Source: Rhodoferax sp. (GTDB lineage Bacteria > Pseudomonadota > Gammaproteobacteria > Burkholderiales > Burkholderiaceae_C). From it: a stretch of DNA of 16,402 bases. Below are positions 1 through 8,676 of the stretch, piece after piece (the stretch's first letter is position 1; the number at the start of each line of letters is the position of its first letter). The notes below the pieces were generated by a model. The model saw only the letters and a list, made by a program, of their open reading frames with translations. It was not told the DNA's origin and searched no databases. The stretch is from NCBI GenBank assembly GCA_021737905.1, contig JAIPDA010000016.1:1-16402 (forward strand), written 5' to 3'. The position numbers were made by a program, and so were the translations under genes.

Positions 1-245
1 AGCTCGTCGAGCTGCTCACGGCTGGTGGCGGTGACGGTGATGGTCACGCCCAGGTATTTGCCACCCTTGCTTTCGCGCAGCTCAATGGTGCTGGCGTCGA
101 AGGCCGGGTCAAACTGGCGGGTGATCATGCTGATGGCATGCACCAGGCCGTCGACTTTCACGCCCATTACCTTGATGGGAAACAAGGAGGGGTATTCGAT
201 CAGCGACTCTTGTCGCGCTGCCGGCTCAGGTGGCTGAACGCTCAT
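1..245 (-). CDS. DUF493/YbeD-family protein, 3' end beyond the window
   Basis: Reading leftwards from ATG at 245 gives 81 codons that run off the window edge. The chain starts MSVQPPEP and continues through SLIEYPSLFPIKVMG, a 'V.GL' segment and GKYLGVTITVTATSREQLDEL. The YPS.FPIK...G start, the S.GGKY.S/GVT.T core and the following 'TSREQLD' helix are the hallmarks of the small DUF493 (YbeD) family, which has an ACT-like fold of about 90 residues. In many proteobacteria this gene sits just before lipB and lipA, so a regulatory role around lipoate has been suspected but the function is unproven. Its ATG overlaps the TGA of the transaminase gene (ATGA, 242-245) and no strong Shine-Dalgarno precedes it, which points to translational coupling. 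The lipB neighbour lies outside the window and is only an expectation. Confidence 0.88.
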   Translation of the reverse strand, partial: MSVQPPEPAARQESLIEYPSLFPIKVMGVKVDGLVHAISMITRQFDPAFDASTIELRESKGGKYLGVTITVTATSREQLDE

Positions 246-1177
246 GCGGAGGCGTCTTTCTTGACCTGCTGGTAGCCCGCATACAGCTTGTCATAAATGG
301 GGCCGGGCAAGCCGGAACCGACGGGCAGGCCGTCCAGCCGGGTGATTGGCAAGACCTCTTTGGTGGCCGAACTCAGCATCAGCTCGTCGGCGGCAAACAC
401 TTCTGCACGGCTGATGCGGCGCAACTCAAAGCGCAGACCCGCGGCGCGGCACAGCTCTTCAATCAGGCCGTAGCGTATGCCTTCGAGCACCAGGTTGTCT
501 ATGGGCGTGCCCAATACGCAGCCGTCCTTGACCACCCAGACGTTGGCGGTAGCGGCTTCGCTCAGCATGCCGTTGCGAAACATCACGGTTTCGGTGGCGC
601 CCACATCGGCACTGATCTGCCGGGCGAACACCGCGCCCAACAAGCTGGTGCTTTTGATATGCGCCTTCTCCCAGCGAAAGTCATCAGCCGTGACGCAGGC
701 TACACCCGTGGCGCGTTGCGCCGCCGGCACGGGCTTCATCAGGTTGGTCATGACAAACACGGTGGGCGCCACGCCGGCGGTCATGACGTGGTCGCGCAGC
801 GCTACGCCGCGTGTGACCTGGATGTAAATGAGCTGGTCTAACTTGTCGGCAGACACGCCCGCCCCTTGGGCATAACTGGCTATCAATTTTCCGGCCACGG
901 CTTGCCACGCAGCATGCGTGAGGGGATTGCTCATGCGCAATTCGCCCAGACTGCGGTCCAGCCGGGCCATATGCTGCGCAAAGCGAAAGGGCTTGCCGGC
1001 ATAGACCGGCAGCACCTCATAGACGCCGTCACCAAAAATGAAGCCACGGTCCAGCACGCTGATTTTGGCGTCTTGCAGGGCGGTGTATTCGCCATTGAGG
1101 TAGCACAGAGTGCGCGGCAGGTCAGCGGCAGGATCGCCTGCCAGGGTTGGGGAAGTTGATGTGTGGCTGGTGCTCAT
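242..1177 (-). CDS. dat: D-amino-acid transaminase (class IV PLP aminotransferase)
   Basis: A 311-residue fold-type IV PLP enzyme that should exchange the amino group between D-amino acids and 2-oxo acids in the cytoplasm. Counted from the first in-frame start (TTG at 1195), the chain shows the N-terminal 'YLNGEY...ISVLDRGFIFGDGVYEV' block at about 32-61. The PLP-binding lysine K181 lies in AHIKSTSLLG, the cofactor-contacting glutamate E213 in LSEAATANVW, and the C-terminal 'SSATKEVLPI' phosphate loop at 275-284. The short D-transaminase-like 'RGVALRDH' segment fits DAAT better than the branched-chain enzyme IlvE, but IlvE/ADCL-type activity cannot be excluded. I chose ATG at 1177 (MSTSHTSTSP); a TTG at 1195 would add six residues, and neither has a strong ribosome site. 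Stop and next start overlap (ATGA), so it forms an operon with the DUF493 gene. Confidence 0.87.
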   Translation of the reverse strand: MSTSHTSTSPTLAGDPAADLPRTLCYLNGEYTALQDAKISVLDRGFIFGDGVYEVLPVYAGKPFRFAQHMARLDRSLGELRMSNPLTHAAWQAVAGKLIASYAQGAGVSADKLDQLIYIQVTRGVALRDHVMTAGVAPTVFVMTNLMKPVPAAQRATGVACVTADDFRWEKAHIKSTSLLGAVFARQISADVGATETVMFRNGMLSEAATANVWVVKDGCVLGTPIDNLVLEGIRYGLIEELCRAAGLRFELRRISRAEVFAADELMLSSATKEVLPITRLDGLPVGSGLPGPIYDKLYAGYQQVKKDASA

Positions 1178-1207
1178 GGCGTGATTGTCATGCAAAGCGC
1201 AGAAAAT

Positions 1208-1351
1208 TCAGCGCCAAAGCGCCACCGCCGCAATGGCCAGTGCGCCCAGCACCAGGTTCAATGGGACAAGTCGGGCGATTTGCGGACGCAAGACAAAAAT
1301 CATGAAACTCGCCCCCAAGCCAATGAGAATGACCCTGTTGACGAAAGGCAC
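1208..1351 (-). CDS. small hydrophobic protein of unknown function (47 residues)
   Basis: A GTG-started reading frame of 47 codons, ending TGA at 1208, encodes a chain beginning (V/M)PFVNRVILIGLGASF, with LRPQIARLVP in the middle and ending in VALWR. It would form two short membrane segments (about residues 5-21 and 29-45) separated by a basic, proline-containing turn. It lies on the same strand as the transaminase gene, 30 bases upstream of its ATG, so the three minus-strand genes could form one operon. Support comes from the coherent membrane-protein composition, the codon use and the position. Against it: no clear Shine-Dalgarno precedes the GTG, and an in-frame stop lies nine bases upstream. 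I do not recognise a family. Confidence 0.5.
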   Translation of the reverse strand: MPFVNRVILIGLGASFMIFVLRPQIARLVPLNLVLGALAIAAVALWR

Positions 1352-1368
1352 GGGTTTCTACGTATAAT
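1338..1368 (+). promoter_or_regulatory. sigma70-like promoter for the ATP synthase operon
   Basis: TTGACG at 1338-1343 (five of six matches to the -35 consensus) is followed, after 19 bases, by a perfect TATAAT at 1363-1368. The spacer is slightly long. It lies 44 bases upstream of the atpI start, with no competing promoter of similar quality in the gap, so it is the best candidate for driving atpI-atpC. The same bases read on the other strand give TATTAT just ahead of the small hydrophobic ORF. Confidence 0.6.
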
Positions 1369-1412
1369 AAGTGGCTTTGCTGAATGAGCCTGTTGTAAAT
1401 TTGGCGTAACCG

Positions 1413-1889
1413 ATGGTGTGGACAATGACAGAAACGCCAGGAAACGCATCCGCCGAAGAGTCTGATATCAACCCCTTGTCGCCTGAGCAGGCCCAACGGT
1501 TGATTGCTCAGAACCCTTCGCTGTCGGTGTGGTGGGTGTTGGCGGCGCAGGTGGTAGTGGGTGTGGCGGCAGCGGTAATTGCCGGCATGCTAGCTGGCAA
1601 GTCGGCGTCGGCATGGTCGGCGTTTTACGGATGTCTGGCGGTGGTGATTCCGGGTGCGCTTTTTGCGCGCGGTCTGCGGAGTCAGTTTTCTTCCATCAGC
1701 GCTGTGACGGCAGGTTTTGGTTTTTTTGTGTGGGAGGCGGTCAAAATTGGCGTGAGTGTCGCCATGTTGGCTGCAGCTCCCAGGTTGGTTGCAGATCTGG
1801 ACTGGTTGGCCATGCTGATCGGCCTAACTGTGACCCTGAAGGTGTATTGGCTGGCGCTTGGGGTGCGCCGCAAACGAAAAATTGCGTAA
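1413..1889 (+). CDS. atpI: ATP synthase subunit I
   Basis: A membrane protein of 158 residues, the first gene of the operon. The AtpI/UncI family is thought to help assemble the c-ring or supply Mg2+ and is not part of the finished enzyme. A polar N-terminus of about 38 residues precedes four hydrophobic segments at about 40-61, 67-88, 98-121 and 130-150, with the chain ending in a basic RRKRK tail. The stretch FVWEAVKIGVSVAML (about 105-119) is characteristic of the family. The ATG at 1413 has no strong ribosome site, and an ATG four codons on (1425, MTETPG) is an equally plausible start. atpB follows after ten bases. Confidence 0.85.
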   Translation: MVWTMTETPGNASAEESDINPLSPEQAQRLIAQNPSLSVWWVLAAQVVVGVAAAVIAGMLAGKSASAWSAFYGCLAVVIPGALFARGLRSQFSSISAVTAGFGFFVWEAVKIGVSVAMLAAAPRLVADLDWLAMLIGLTVTLKVYWLALGVRRKRKIA

Positions 1890-1899
1890 AGAGTAAACA

Positions 1900-2784
1900 A
1901 TGTCCGAAGCAACAAACGCGCCTTCCGCCAGTGAATACATCGTTCACCACCTGACGCATTGGCAAAACAAGCCACAAACTGAGATCGTTGACTTCTCGGT
2001 TTTCAATCTCGATTCTCTTTTCTTTTCTATTTTGCTCGGCGTTCTGGGTTCCTTCTTTTTGTGGAAGGCGGCTAGCAAGGCCACTGCGGGTGTCCCCGGT
2101 CGTTTTCAGGCGGCCGTAGAAATGCTCATGGAGATGGTGGACGGCCAAGCCAAGTCCATCGTTCACAACGCCACCAGTCGCAAATTGGTGGCCCCGCTGG
2201 CATTGACGGTGTTTGTGTGGATCTTTCTGCTCAATGCCATGGATTTGTTGCCCCTGGACTTCCTCCCGGTGCTCTGGAGCGGGGTTTACAGCCTGATGGG
2301 CTTGGATCCGCACCACGCCTACCTGCGCGTTGTGCCCACTGCCGACTTGTCGATCACCATGGGTCTTTCGGTTTCGGTTCTTTTTATCTGCCTTTTCTAC
2401 AACATCAAGATCAAGGGCATTGGCGGCTGGGCGCACGAGTTGGTGTCTGCGCCTTTCGGCACCAGTAAGAACCCGGTTTTCGCTGTGATTCTGGGCGTGG
2501 TCAACGTCGCCGAGCAACTCATTTCCTTCACGGCCAAAACGGTTTCGCACGGCATGCGACTGTTCGGCAATATGTATGCGGGCGAGCTGGTTTTCATGCT
2601 GATTGCCTTGCTGGGCGGCTCCTGGGCTTTTTCTGGCGAGCCGGGCAGCTTGATGTTGCTGCTTTTGCACGTGGTGGCCGGATGGGCGTGGGCCGTGTTT
2701 CACATCATCATTATTTTGTTGCAGGCTTTTGTGTTCATGATGCTGACCTTGGTCTACATCGGGCAAGCGCACGACGCGCATTGA
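1900..2784 (+). CDS. atpB: ATP synthase Fo subunit a
   Basis: The membrane stator subunit that forms the two proton half-channels against the c-ring. It has 294 residues, slightly longer than the 271 of E. coli. The essential arginine is R220 in SHGMRLFGNMYAGE. Other family blocks are NAMDLLPLD (112-120), RVVPTADLSITMGLS (143-157) and KNPVFAVILGVVNVAEQ (190-206). Five or six hydrophobic helices are spread from about 40 to 285. The start at 1900 follows an AAAGAG-type ribosome site. The N-terminus (to about residue 35) is polar and soluble. Confidence 0.97.
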   Translation: MSEATNAPSASEYIVHHLTHWQNKPQTEIVDFSVFNLDSLFFSILLGVLGSFFLWKAASKATAGVPGRFQAAVEMLMEMVDGQAKSIVHNATSRKLVAPLALTVFVWIFLLNAMDLLPLDFLPVLWSGVYSLMGLDPHHAYLRVVPTADLSITMGLSVSVLFICLFYNIKIKGIGGWAHELVSAPFGTSKNPVFAVILGVVNVAEQLISFTAKTVSHGMRLFGNMYAGELVFMLIALLGGSWAFSGEPGSLMLLLLHVVAGWAWAVFHIIIILLQAFVFMMLTLVYIGQAHDAH

Positions 2785-2793
2785 TTGAGTCAG

Positions 2794-2833
2794 TTTTCTT
2801 TTTTGTTTCGTTTTGTTTTTAGTTCATTAGGAG
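2794..2833 (+). promoter_or_regulatory. T-rich leader and strong Shine-Dalgarno of atpE
   Basis: The 55-base gap before atpE holds a run at 2794-2820 in which 22 of 27 bases are T, broken only by single C or G bases. AGGAG at 2829-2833 follows, six bases before the ATG. No GC-rich hairpin precedes the T-run, so it does not look like a terminator. U-rich leaders ahead of a strong ribosome site act as S1-dependent translation enhancers; E. coli atpE has a comparable enhancer to make the many c subunits needed per complex. The enhancer role here is inferred. Confidence 0.5.
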
Positions 2834-2839
2834 TTAATC

Positions 2840-3118
2840 ATGGAAGTTATTAGTTTTGCTGCTCTGGCTGCTGGTCTGATCATCGGTTTGGGCGCTTTGG
2901 GCGCTTGTATCGGCATCGGCATCATGGGTAGCAAGTACCTTGAAGCAGCTGCTCGCCAGCCTGAGCTGATGGGTGAACTGCAGACCAAGATGTTCGTTTT
3001 GGCCGGCCTGATTGACGCTGCTTTCATTATCGGCACCGGTATTGCTCTGTGGTTTGCCACTGCCAATCCTTTCATCGCTCAAATCGCTCGCGCTGCGGCC
3101 GCTGCTGCTGCCAAGTAA
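2840..3118 (+). CDS. atpE: ATP synthase Fo subunit c
   Basis: The proteolipid that builds the rotating c-ring, two helices joined by a polar loop. The first helix carries the glycine repeat GLGALGACIGIGIMG (about 16-30), the loop has RQP at 39-41, and the second helix has the proton-carrying carboxylate D59 in AGLIDAAF. An aspartate with no sodium-coordinating Q/E-S-T pattern in the visible positions indicates proton rather than sodium coupling. At 92 residues it is a little longer than E. coli (79), owing to an alanine-rich C-terminal tail (IARAAAAAAAK). The start is fixed by AGGAG six bases upstream. Confidence 0.97.
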   Translation: MEVISFAALAAGLIIGLGALGACIGIGIMGSKYLEAAARQPELMGELQTKMFVLAGLIDAAFIIGTGIALWFATANPFIAQIARAAAAAAAK

Positions 3119-3153
3119 TTCCTGGTCGACAACCTCGCACTAGGAGATTAGCT

Positions 3154-3624
3154 GTGAACATTAATGGAACACTGGTAGCGCAAGCTATCGTCTTCGCATT
3201 GCTGGTCCTGTTCACGATGAAATTCGTGTGGCCGCCCATCGCGGCTGCTCTGGACGAACGTGCCAGCAAGATCGCCGAAGGCCTGGCTGCTGCCGACAAG
3301 GCCAAGTCTGAACTCTCCGTGGCCAACAAGCGCGTTGAAGAAGAACTTGCCAAGTCGCGCAACGAGTCGGCTGTGCGTCTGGCGGAGGCCGAGCGACGTG
3401 CGCACACCATGATCGAAGAAGCCAAGGGCAAAGCAACGGCAGAGGGCGCGAAAATCATCGCCGCTGCTCACGCTGAAGCTGAGCAGCAAAGCATCAAGGC
3501 CCGCGAGGTTCTGCGTGAGCAGGTTGCCGCGTTGGCGGTAAAGGGTGCCGAGCAGATCCTGCGCAAGGAAGTCAATGCCAGCGTGCATGCCGACTTGCTG
3601 GGCCGCCTGAAAACCGAGCTGTAA
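3154..3624 (+). CDS. atpF: ATP synthase Fo subunit b (GTG start)
   Basis: The peripheral stalk dimer subunit that links Fo to the F1 delta subunit. I place the start at GTG 3154, seven bases after AGGAG (3142-3146). This yields 156 residues, exactly the usual length, beginning (M)NINGTLVAQAIVF. The open frame extends further upstream into atpE, but those residues are cysteine- and arginine-rich and unlike any b subunit. One N-terminal membrane helix (about 5-25) ends in KFVWPPI and is followed by a long charged, alanine-rich coiled coil to the C-terminus (AALDERASKIAEGLAAADKA and on). Confidence 0.95.
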   Translation: MNINGTLVAQAIVFALLVLFTMKFVWPPIAAALDERASKIAEGLAAADKAKSELSVANKRVEEELAKSRNESAVRLAEAERRAHTMIEEAKGKATAEGAKIIAAAHAEAEQQSIKAREVLREQVAALAVKGAEQILRKEVNASVHADLLGRLKTEL

Positions 3625-3628
3625 AAAT

Positions 3629-4159
3629 ATGGCCGAACTCGCCACCATCGCCCGTCCATACGCTGAAGCGCTTTTCAAGGCGTGTCGCACTGATCTGGCC
3701 GTCACCGCAGCCTGGCTAGACGAGCTGGCTGCGATTGCAGCCAATGATCAGCTGCTTGAGTTTGCGCATGGACCTAAAGTCACTGCCCAGCAGACTTTTG
3801 ACGTGGTTGCCGGTGTTGCTAAGACTGCGTTGCCTGAAAAGGCCAAGAACTTCCTGCGGGTCTTGATTGACAACAACCGGCTCAACGCATTGCCCGAAAT
3901 TGCCGTCCAGTTTCGTGCCTTGAAAAATGCGCAAACCGGCTCTTCTGATGCCGTGGTCTACAGCGCTTTTGCGCTTGATGGCGCGGCGCTGGATGAGTTG
4001 GCTAAGACGCTGGAACAGCGCTTTAAACGCAAGCTCAACGTGCAGGTCGAAATCGAGCCGGCGCTGATAGGCGGCGTGCGCGTCGTGGTGGGCGACGAGG
4101 TGCTAGACACTTCGGTTAAAGCCCGTTTGGAACAAATGAAAGTGGCGCTGATCGCCTGA
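3629..4159 (+). CDS. atpH: ATP synthase F1 subunit delta
   Basis: The 176-residue subunit that ties the peripheral stalk to the top of the F1 head. The N-terminal helical domain begins AELATIARPYAEALF. The central NFLRVLIDNNRLNALPEI block is at 74-91, and the C-terminal family signature (ALIGGVRVVVGDEVLDTSVKARLEQM, written here as ALIGGVRV at 145-152 then GDEVLDTSVKARLEQM at 155-170) is well kept. It begins four bases after the atpF stop without a clear ribosome site of its own, so it is probably translated by coupling. Confidence 0.95.
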   Translation: MAELATIARPYAEALFKACRTDLAVTAAWLDELAAIAANDQLLEFAHGPKVTAQQTFDVVAGVAKTALPEKAKNFLRVLIDNNRLNALPEIAVQFRALKNAQTGSSDAVVYSAFALDGAALDELAKTLEQRFKRKLNVQVEIEPALIGGVRVVVGDEVLDTSVKARLEQMKVALIA

Positions 4160-4205
4160 GCTTTCGCTCGGGTTCAGCCAACAACCTAGAAAGAAGGAAA
4201 GAGTC

Positions 4206-5759
4206 ATGCAACTCAATCCAGCAGAAATTTCTGAACTGATCAAGAGCCGTATTGAAGGCCTTGGCGCCAGCAGCGACATTCGCAACCAGGGCACTGTGGT
4301 GTCTGTGGCTGACGGTATCGTGCGTATCCACGGCCTGTCCGATGTGATGCAAGGCGAGATGCTTGAATTCCCCGCCACCGCTGACGGCACGCCGACCTAT
4401 GGCCTGGCGCTGAACCTCGAGCGTGACTCGGTCGGCTCCGTGGTGCTGGGCGAGTACGAGCACATTGCCGAAGGCGACACGGTCAAGTGCACCGGCCGGA
4501 TTTTGGAGGTCCCTGTCGGCCCCGAACTGCTGGGACGCGTGGTCAACGCGCTGGGTCAGCCGATCGACGGCAAAGGCCCTATCAACGCCAAGTTGACCGA
4601 CGTGATTGAAAAAGTTGCGCCTGGTGTGATCGCCCGTAAATCGGTCGACCAGCCACTGCAAACCGGCCTGAAGTCCATCGACTCGATGGTGCCTATCGGT
4701 CGTGGCCAGCGCGAACTGATCATCGGTGACCGCCAGACCGGTAAGTCAGCTGTGGCCATCGATGCGATCATCAACCAAAAAGGCCAGAACGTTCCGTGCA
4801 TCTACGTGGCGATCGGTCAAAAAGCATCCTCCATTAAAAACGTCGTGCGCGCCCTAGAGCAAGCCGGCGCGATGGAATACACCATCGTGGTGGCCGCATC
4901 GGCCTCTGAGTCTGCTGCCATGCAGTACGTCAGCGCCTATTCAGGCTGCACCATGGGCGAGTACTTCCGCGACCGCGGTCAAGACGCGCTGATCGTGTAT
5001 GACGACTTGTCCAAGCAGGCCGTGGCTTACCGCCAGGTCTCGCTGCTGCTGCGCCGTCCACCAGGCCGTGAAGCCTACCCCGGCGACGTGTTCTACCTGC
5101 ACAGCCGTCTGCTCGAGCGTGCTGCCCGCGTGAATGAAAAATATGTTGAAGACTTCACCAAAGGCGAAGTCAAAGGCAAGACCGGTTCTCTAACGGCCCT
5201 GCCGATCATCGAAACGCAAGCCGGTGACGTGTCTGCTTTTGTGCCGACCAATGTGATCTCGATCACTGACGGCCAGATCTTTTTGGAAACCAGCTTGTTC
5301 AACGCCGGTATCCGCCCCGCTATCAACGCCGGTATTTCGGTGTCGCGCGTCGGTGGTGCTGCCCAGACCAAATTGATCAAGAGCTTGTCCGGCGGTATTC
5401 GTACCGACTTGGCCCAGTACCGTGAATTAGCTGCTTTCGCGCAGTTCGCCTCTGACCTCGACGAAGCCACCCGCAAGCAGCTCGACCGCGGTGCCCGCGT
5501 GACCGAACTGCTCAAGCAAGCGCAGTATTCGCCACTGTCGATCTCTACCATGGGCGCCACGCTGTTCGCTGTGAACAAAGGCTTCATGGATGACATCGAT
5601 GTCAAGAAGGTTCTGGCGTTTGAAGCCGGCCTGCACAGCTACCTCAAGGACAAGCATGCTGCCCTGATGGCCAAGCTCGAAGCCAATAAAGCCATGGACA
5701 AAGATGCCGAGGCTGAGTTGACGACCGCTGTGACCGCGTTCAAGAAATCGTTTGCCTGA
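4206..5759 (+). CDS. atpA: ATP synthase F1 subunit alpha
   Basis: The non-catalytic nucleotide-binding subunit (517 residues; the E. coli protein has 513) that alternates with beta in the F1 ring. Visible features: the N-terminal beta-barrel (about 25-95), Walker A GDRQTGKS at 174-181, Walker B-type LIVYDDLSK at 262-270, and the arginine finger R380 in SVSRVGGAAQ that reaches into the beta catalytic site. The C-terminal helical bundle is complete, ending VTAFKKSFA. An AAGGAAA ribosome site (4194-4200) precedes the ATG. Confidence 0.98.
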   Translation: MQLNPAEISELIKSRIEGLGASSDIRNQGTVVSVADGIVRIHGLSDVMQGEMLEFPATADGTPTYGLALNLERDSVGSVVLGEYEHIAEGDTVKCTGRILEVPVGPELLGRVVNALGQPIDGKGPINAKLTDVIEKVAPGVIARKSVDQPLQTGLKSIDSMVPIGRGQRELIIGDRQTGKSAVAIDAIINQKGQNVPCIYVAIGQKASSIKNVVRALEQAGAMEYTIVVAASASESAAMQYVSAYSGCTMGEYFRDRGQDALIVYDDLSKQAVAYRQVSLLLRRPPGREAYPGDVFYLHSRLLERAARVNEKYVEDFTKGEVKGKTGSLTALPIIETQAGDVSAFVPTNVISITDGQIFLETSLFNAGIRPAINAGISVSRVGGAAQTKLIKSLSGGIRTDLAQYRELAAFAQFASDLDEATRKQLDRGARVTELLKQAQYSPLSISTMGATLFAVNKGFMDDIDVKKVLAFEAGLHSYLKDKHAALMAKLEANKAMDKDAEAELTTAVTAFKKSFA

Positions 5760-5813
5760 TCCGCGCCTGAATCTACAAAAGCCACAAGCTTTCAGAAACA
5801 TTTAGGAACACAT

Positions 5814-6674
5814 ATGGCAGCAGGCAAGGAAATACGCGGCAAGATCAAGTCGGTTGAAAACACCAAGAAGATCACCAAGGCCATGGAAATGGTGGCCGCT
5901 TCCAAGATGCGCAAGGCGCAGGAGCGCATGCGTGCAGCGCGTCCGTACAGCGACAAAATTCGCAATATCGCGGCCAACCTGAGTCATGCCAACCCTGAGT
6001 ACACGCATGCTTTCATGCAGACCAACGACTCAGCGGTCACAGGTTTCATCGTCGTGACCACAGACAAAGGGCTGTGCGGCGGCATGAACACCAACATCTT
6101 GCGCGCCGTCACAGGCAAGCTCAAAGAAGCTCAAGCAGCCGGTAAGACCGCGCAAGCTGTTGCCATCGGCAACAAGGGACTGGGCTTCTTGAACCGTGTT
6201 GGCGCGCAGGTGGTTTCGCATGCGACGCAACTCGGCGACAAGCCGCACCTCGAAAAACTCATTGGCCCGGTGAAGGTGATGCTCGACGCTTACAGCGAAG
6301 GCAAGGTCAGCGCGGTGTATCTTTGCTACACCAAGTTCATCAACACCATGCGCCAGGAGCCGGTGATAGAGCAGCTGCTGCCATTAAAGGCGATGGAGGC
6401 GGATAAAACTGCGCACAGCTGGGACTACATCTACGAGCCCGATGCTCAAAGCGTCATCGATGACTTGTTGGTGCGTTATACAGAAGCGCTGGTTTACCAG
6501 GCCGTGGCTGAGAACATGGCGTCCGAGCAATCGGCGCGCATGGTGGCCATGAAGGCCGCTACCGACAATGCCGGCAGCGTGATTGGCGAACTCAAGCTGG
6601 TCTACAACAAGACGCGTCAAGCGGCGATCACGAAAGAACTTTCGGAAATCGTCGCAGGTGCAGCAGCTGTCTAG
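5814..6674 (+). CDS. atpG: ATP synthase F1 subunit gamma
   Basis: The 286-residue rotor shaft. The N-terminal coiled-coil helix contains GKEIRGKIKSVENTKKITKAMEMVAASKM (split here: GKEIRGKIKSV at 4-14, then TKKITKAMEMVAASKM at 17-32). The Rossmann-like middle has TTDKGLCGGMN at 82-92. The C-terminal helix carries the signature YNKTRQAAITKELSEIV at 264-280. Length matches the family (286-291). A TAGGAA ribosome site at about 5803-5808 precedes the ATG; the gap from atpA is 54 bases with no hairpin evident. Confidence 0.97.
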   Translation: MAAGKEIRGKIKSVENTKKITKAMEMVAASKMRKAQERMRAARPYSDKIRNIAANLSHANPEYTHAFMQTNDSAVTGFIVVTTDKGLCGGMNTNILRAVTGKLKEAQAAGKTAQAVAIGNKGLGFLNRVGAQVVSHATQLGDKPHLEKLIGPVKVMLDAYSEGKVSAVYLCYTKFINTMRQEPVIEQLLPLKAMEADKTAHSWDYIYEPDAQSVIDDLLVRYTEALVYQAVAENMASEQSARMVAMKAATDNAGSVIGELKLVYNKTRQAAITKELSEIVAGAAAV

Positions 6675-6734
6675 GCCGATGGCCCCGCAGCACATCAGAA
6701 TCTAAAGAACGTAAGAACGAAAGAGGTTTCAATC

Positions 6735-8138
<1,404 letters not shown>

Positions 8139-8150
8139 CGGACGGTTGCC

Positions 8151-8567
8151 ATGAATACCATCCACGTCGATGTCGTCAGCGCCGAAGAGTCCATCTTTTC
8201 GGGTGAGGCCCGTTTTGTGGCCCTGCCCGGCGAGACCGGCGAGCTGGGGATTTACCCGCGCCACACGCCGCTGATCACGCGCATCCGGCCCGGCGCTGTG
8301 CGCATTGAAAAAGCCGATGGCTCTGAAGAGTTTGTGTTTGTGGCAGGTGGTGTGCTGGAAGTTCAGCCTAACTCGATCACTGTGCTCAGCGACACGGCCA
8401 TTCGCGGCAAAGACTTGGACGAAGCCAAAGCTACCGAAGCCAAGAAAGCGGCTGAAGAGGCGTTGAAAAATGCCAAAAGCGACATCGACCTGGCCCACGC
8501 GCAGTCCGAACTGGCTGTCATGATTGCGCAGATCACAGCGCTGCGGAAATACCGCCAAAAGCGATAA
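8151..8567 (+). CDS. atpC: ATP synthase F1 subunit epsilon
   Basis: The 138-residue rotor subunit that couples gamma to the c-ring and can inhibit ATP hydrolysis. The N-terminal ten-stranded beta-sandwich (about 1-85) includes GELGIYPRHTPLIT at 30-43 and FVFVAGGVLEV at 61-71. The C-terminal helical hairpin (about 88-138) is rich in alanine, lysine and glutamate. The ATG lies 12 bases after the atpD stop. It is the last gene of the operon and is followed by a hairpin terminator. Confidence 0.96.
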   Translation: MNTIHVDVVSAEESIFSGEARFVALPGETGELGIYPRHTPLITRIRPGAVRIEKADGSEEFVFVAGGVLEVQPNSITVLSDTAIRGKDLDEAKATEAKKAAEEALKNAKSDIDLAHAQSELAVMIAQITALRKYRQKR

Positions 8568-8606
8568 GCAGTGTGGGCTGTGTGGTTGCACATGCAGAGT
8601 CAAAAG

Positions 8607-8632
8607 ACCGGCCCCAGTAGGCCGGTTTTTTT
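8607..8632 (+). terminator. intrinsic terminator of the ATP synthase operon
   Basis: A perfect seven-base-pair stem ACCGGCC / GGCCGGT with a six-base loop (CCAGTA) is followed by seven T residues ending at 8632. It lies 40 bases after the atpC stop and 44 bases before the next gene, so it should end the atp transcript. The A-run just upstream (8602-8605) is short, so it is mainly one-directional. Confidence 0.88.
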
Positions 8633-8676
8633 ATGATTGCGCTATCTATGACTTGAGGACGGGATAAGCTTTCACC

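Noticed and set aside
388..394. Possible defect of subunit beta because its rotor loop reads DELAPED instead of DELSEED (residue numbers given, gene at 6735-8138)
   Set aside because: The acidic residues at both ends are kept, and this loop is known to tolerate substitution; all catalytic residues are intact.
230..841. Plus-strand open frame of about 200 codons opposite the transaminase gene
   Set aside because: The minus strand here encodes a complete aminotransferase with its lysine and phosphate loop; the plus frame has no family features.
1741..2781. Long minus-strand open frame (346 codons) opposite atpB
   Set aside because: It lies antisense to a gene with every expected subunit-a residue, is rich in H, Q and N, and shows no domain; it is a by-product of codon bias on the plus strand.
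2794..2820. T-run between atpB and atpE as a transcription terminator
   Set aside because: No GC-rich inverted repeat precedes it, and termination here would cut essential ATP synthase genes from the transcript.
3049..3153. N-terminal extension of subunit b upstream of GTG 3154
   Set aside because: It overlaps the end of atpE, gives a cysteine/arginine-rich stretch foreign to the family, and the GTG has a proper AGGAG and gives the standard 156 residues.
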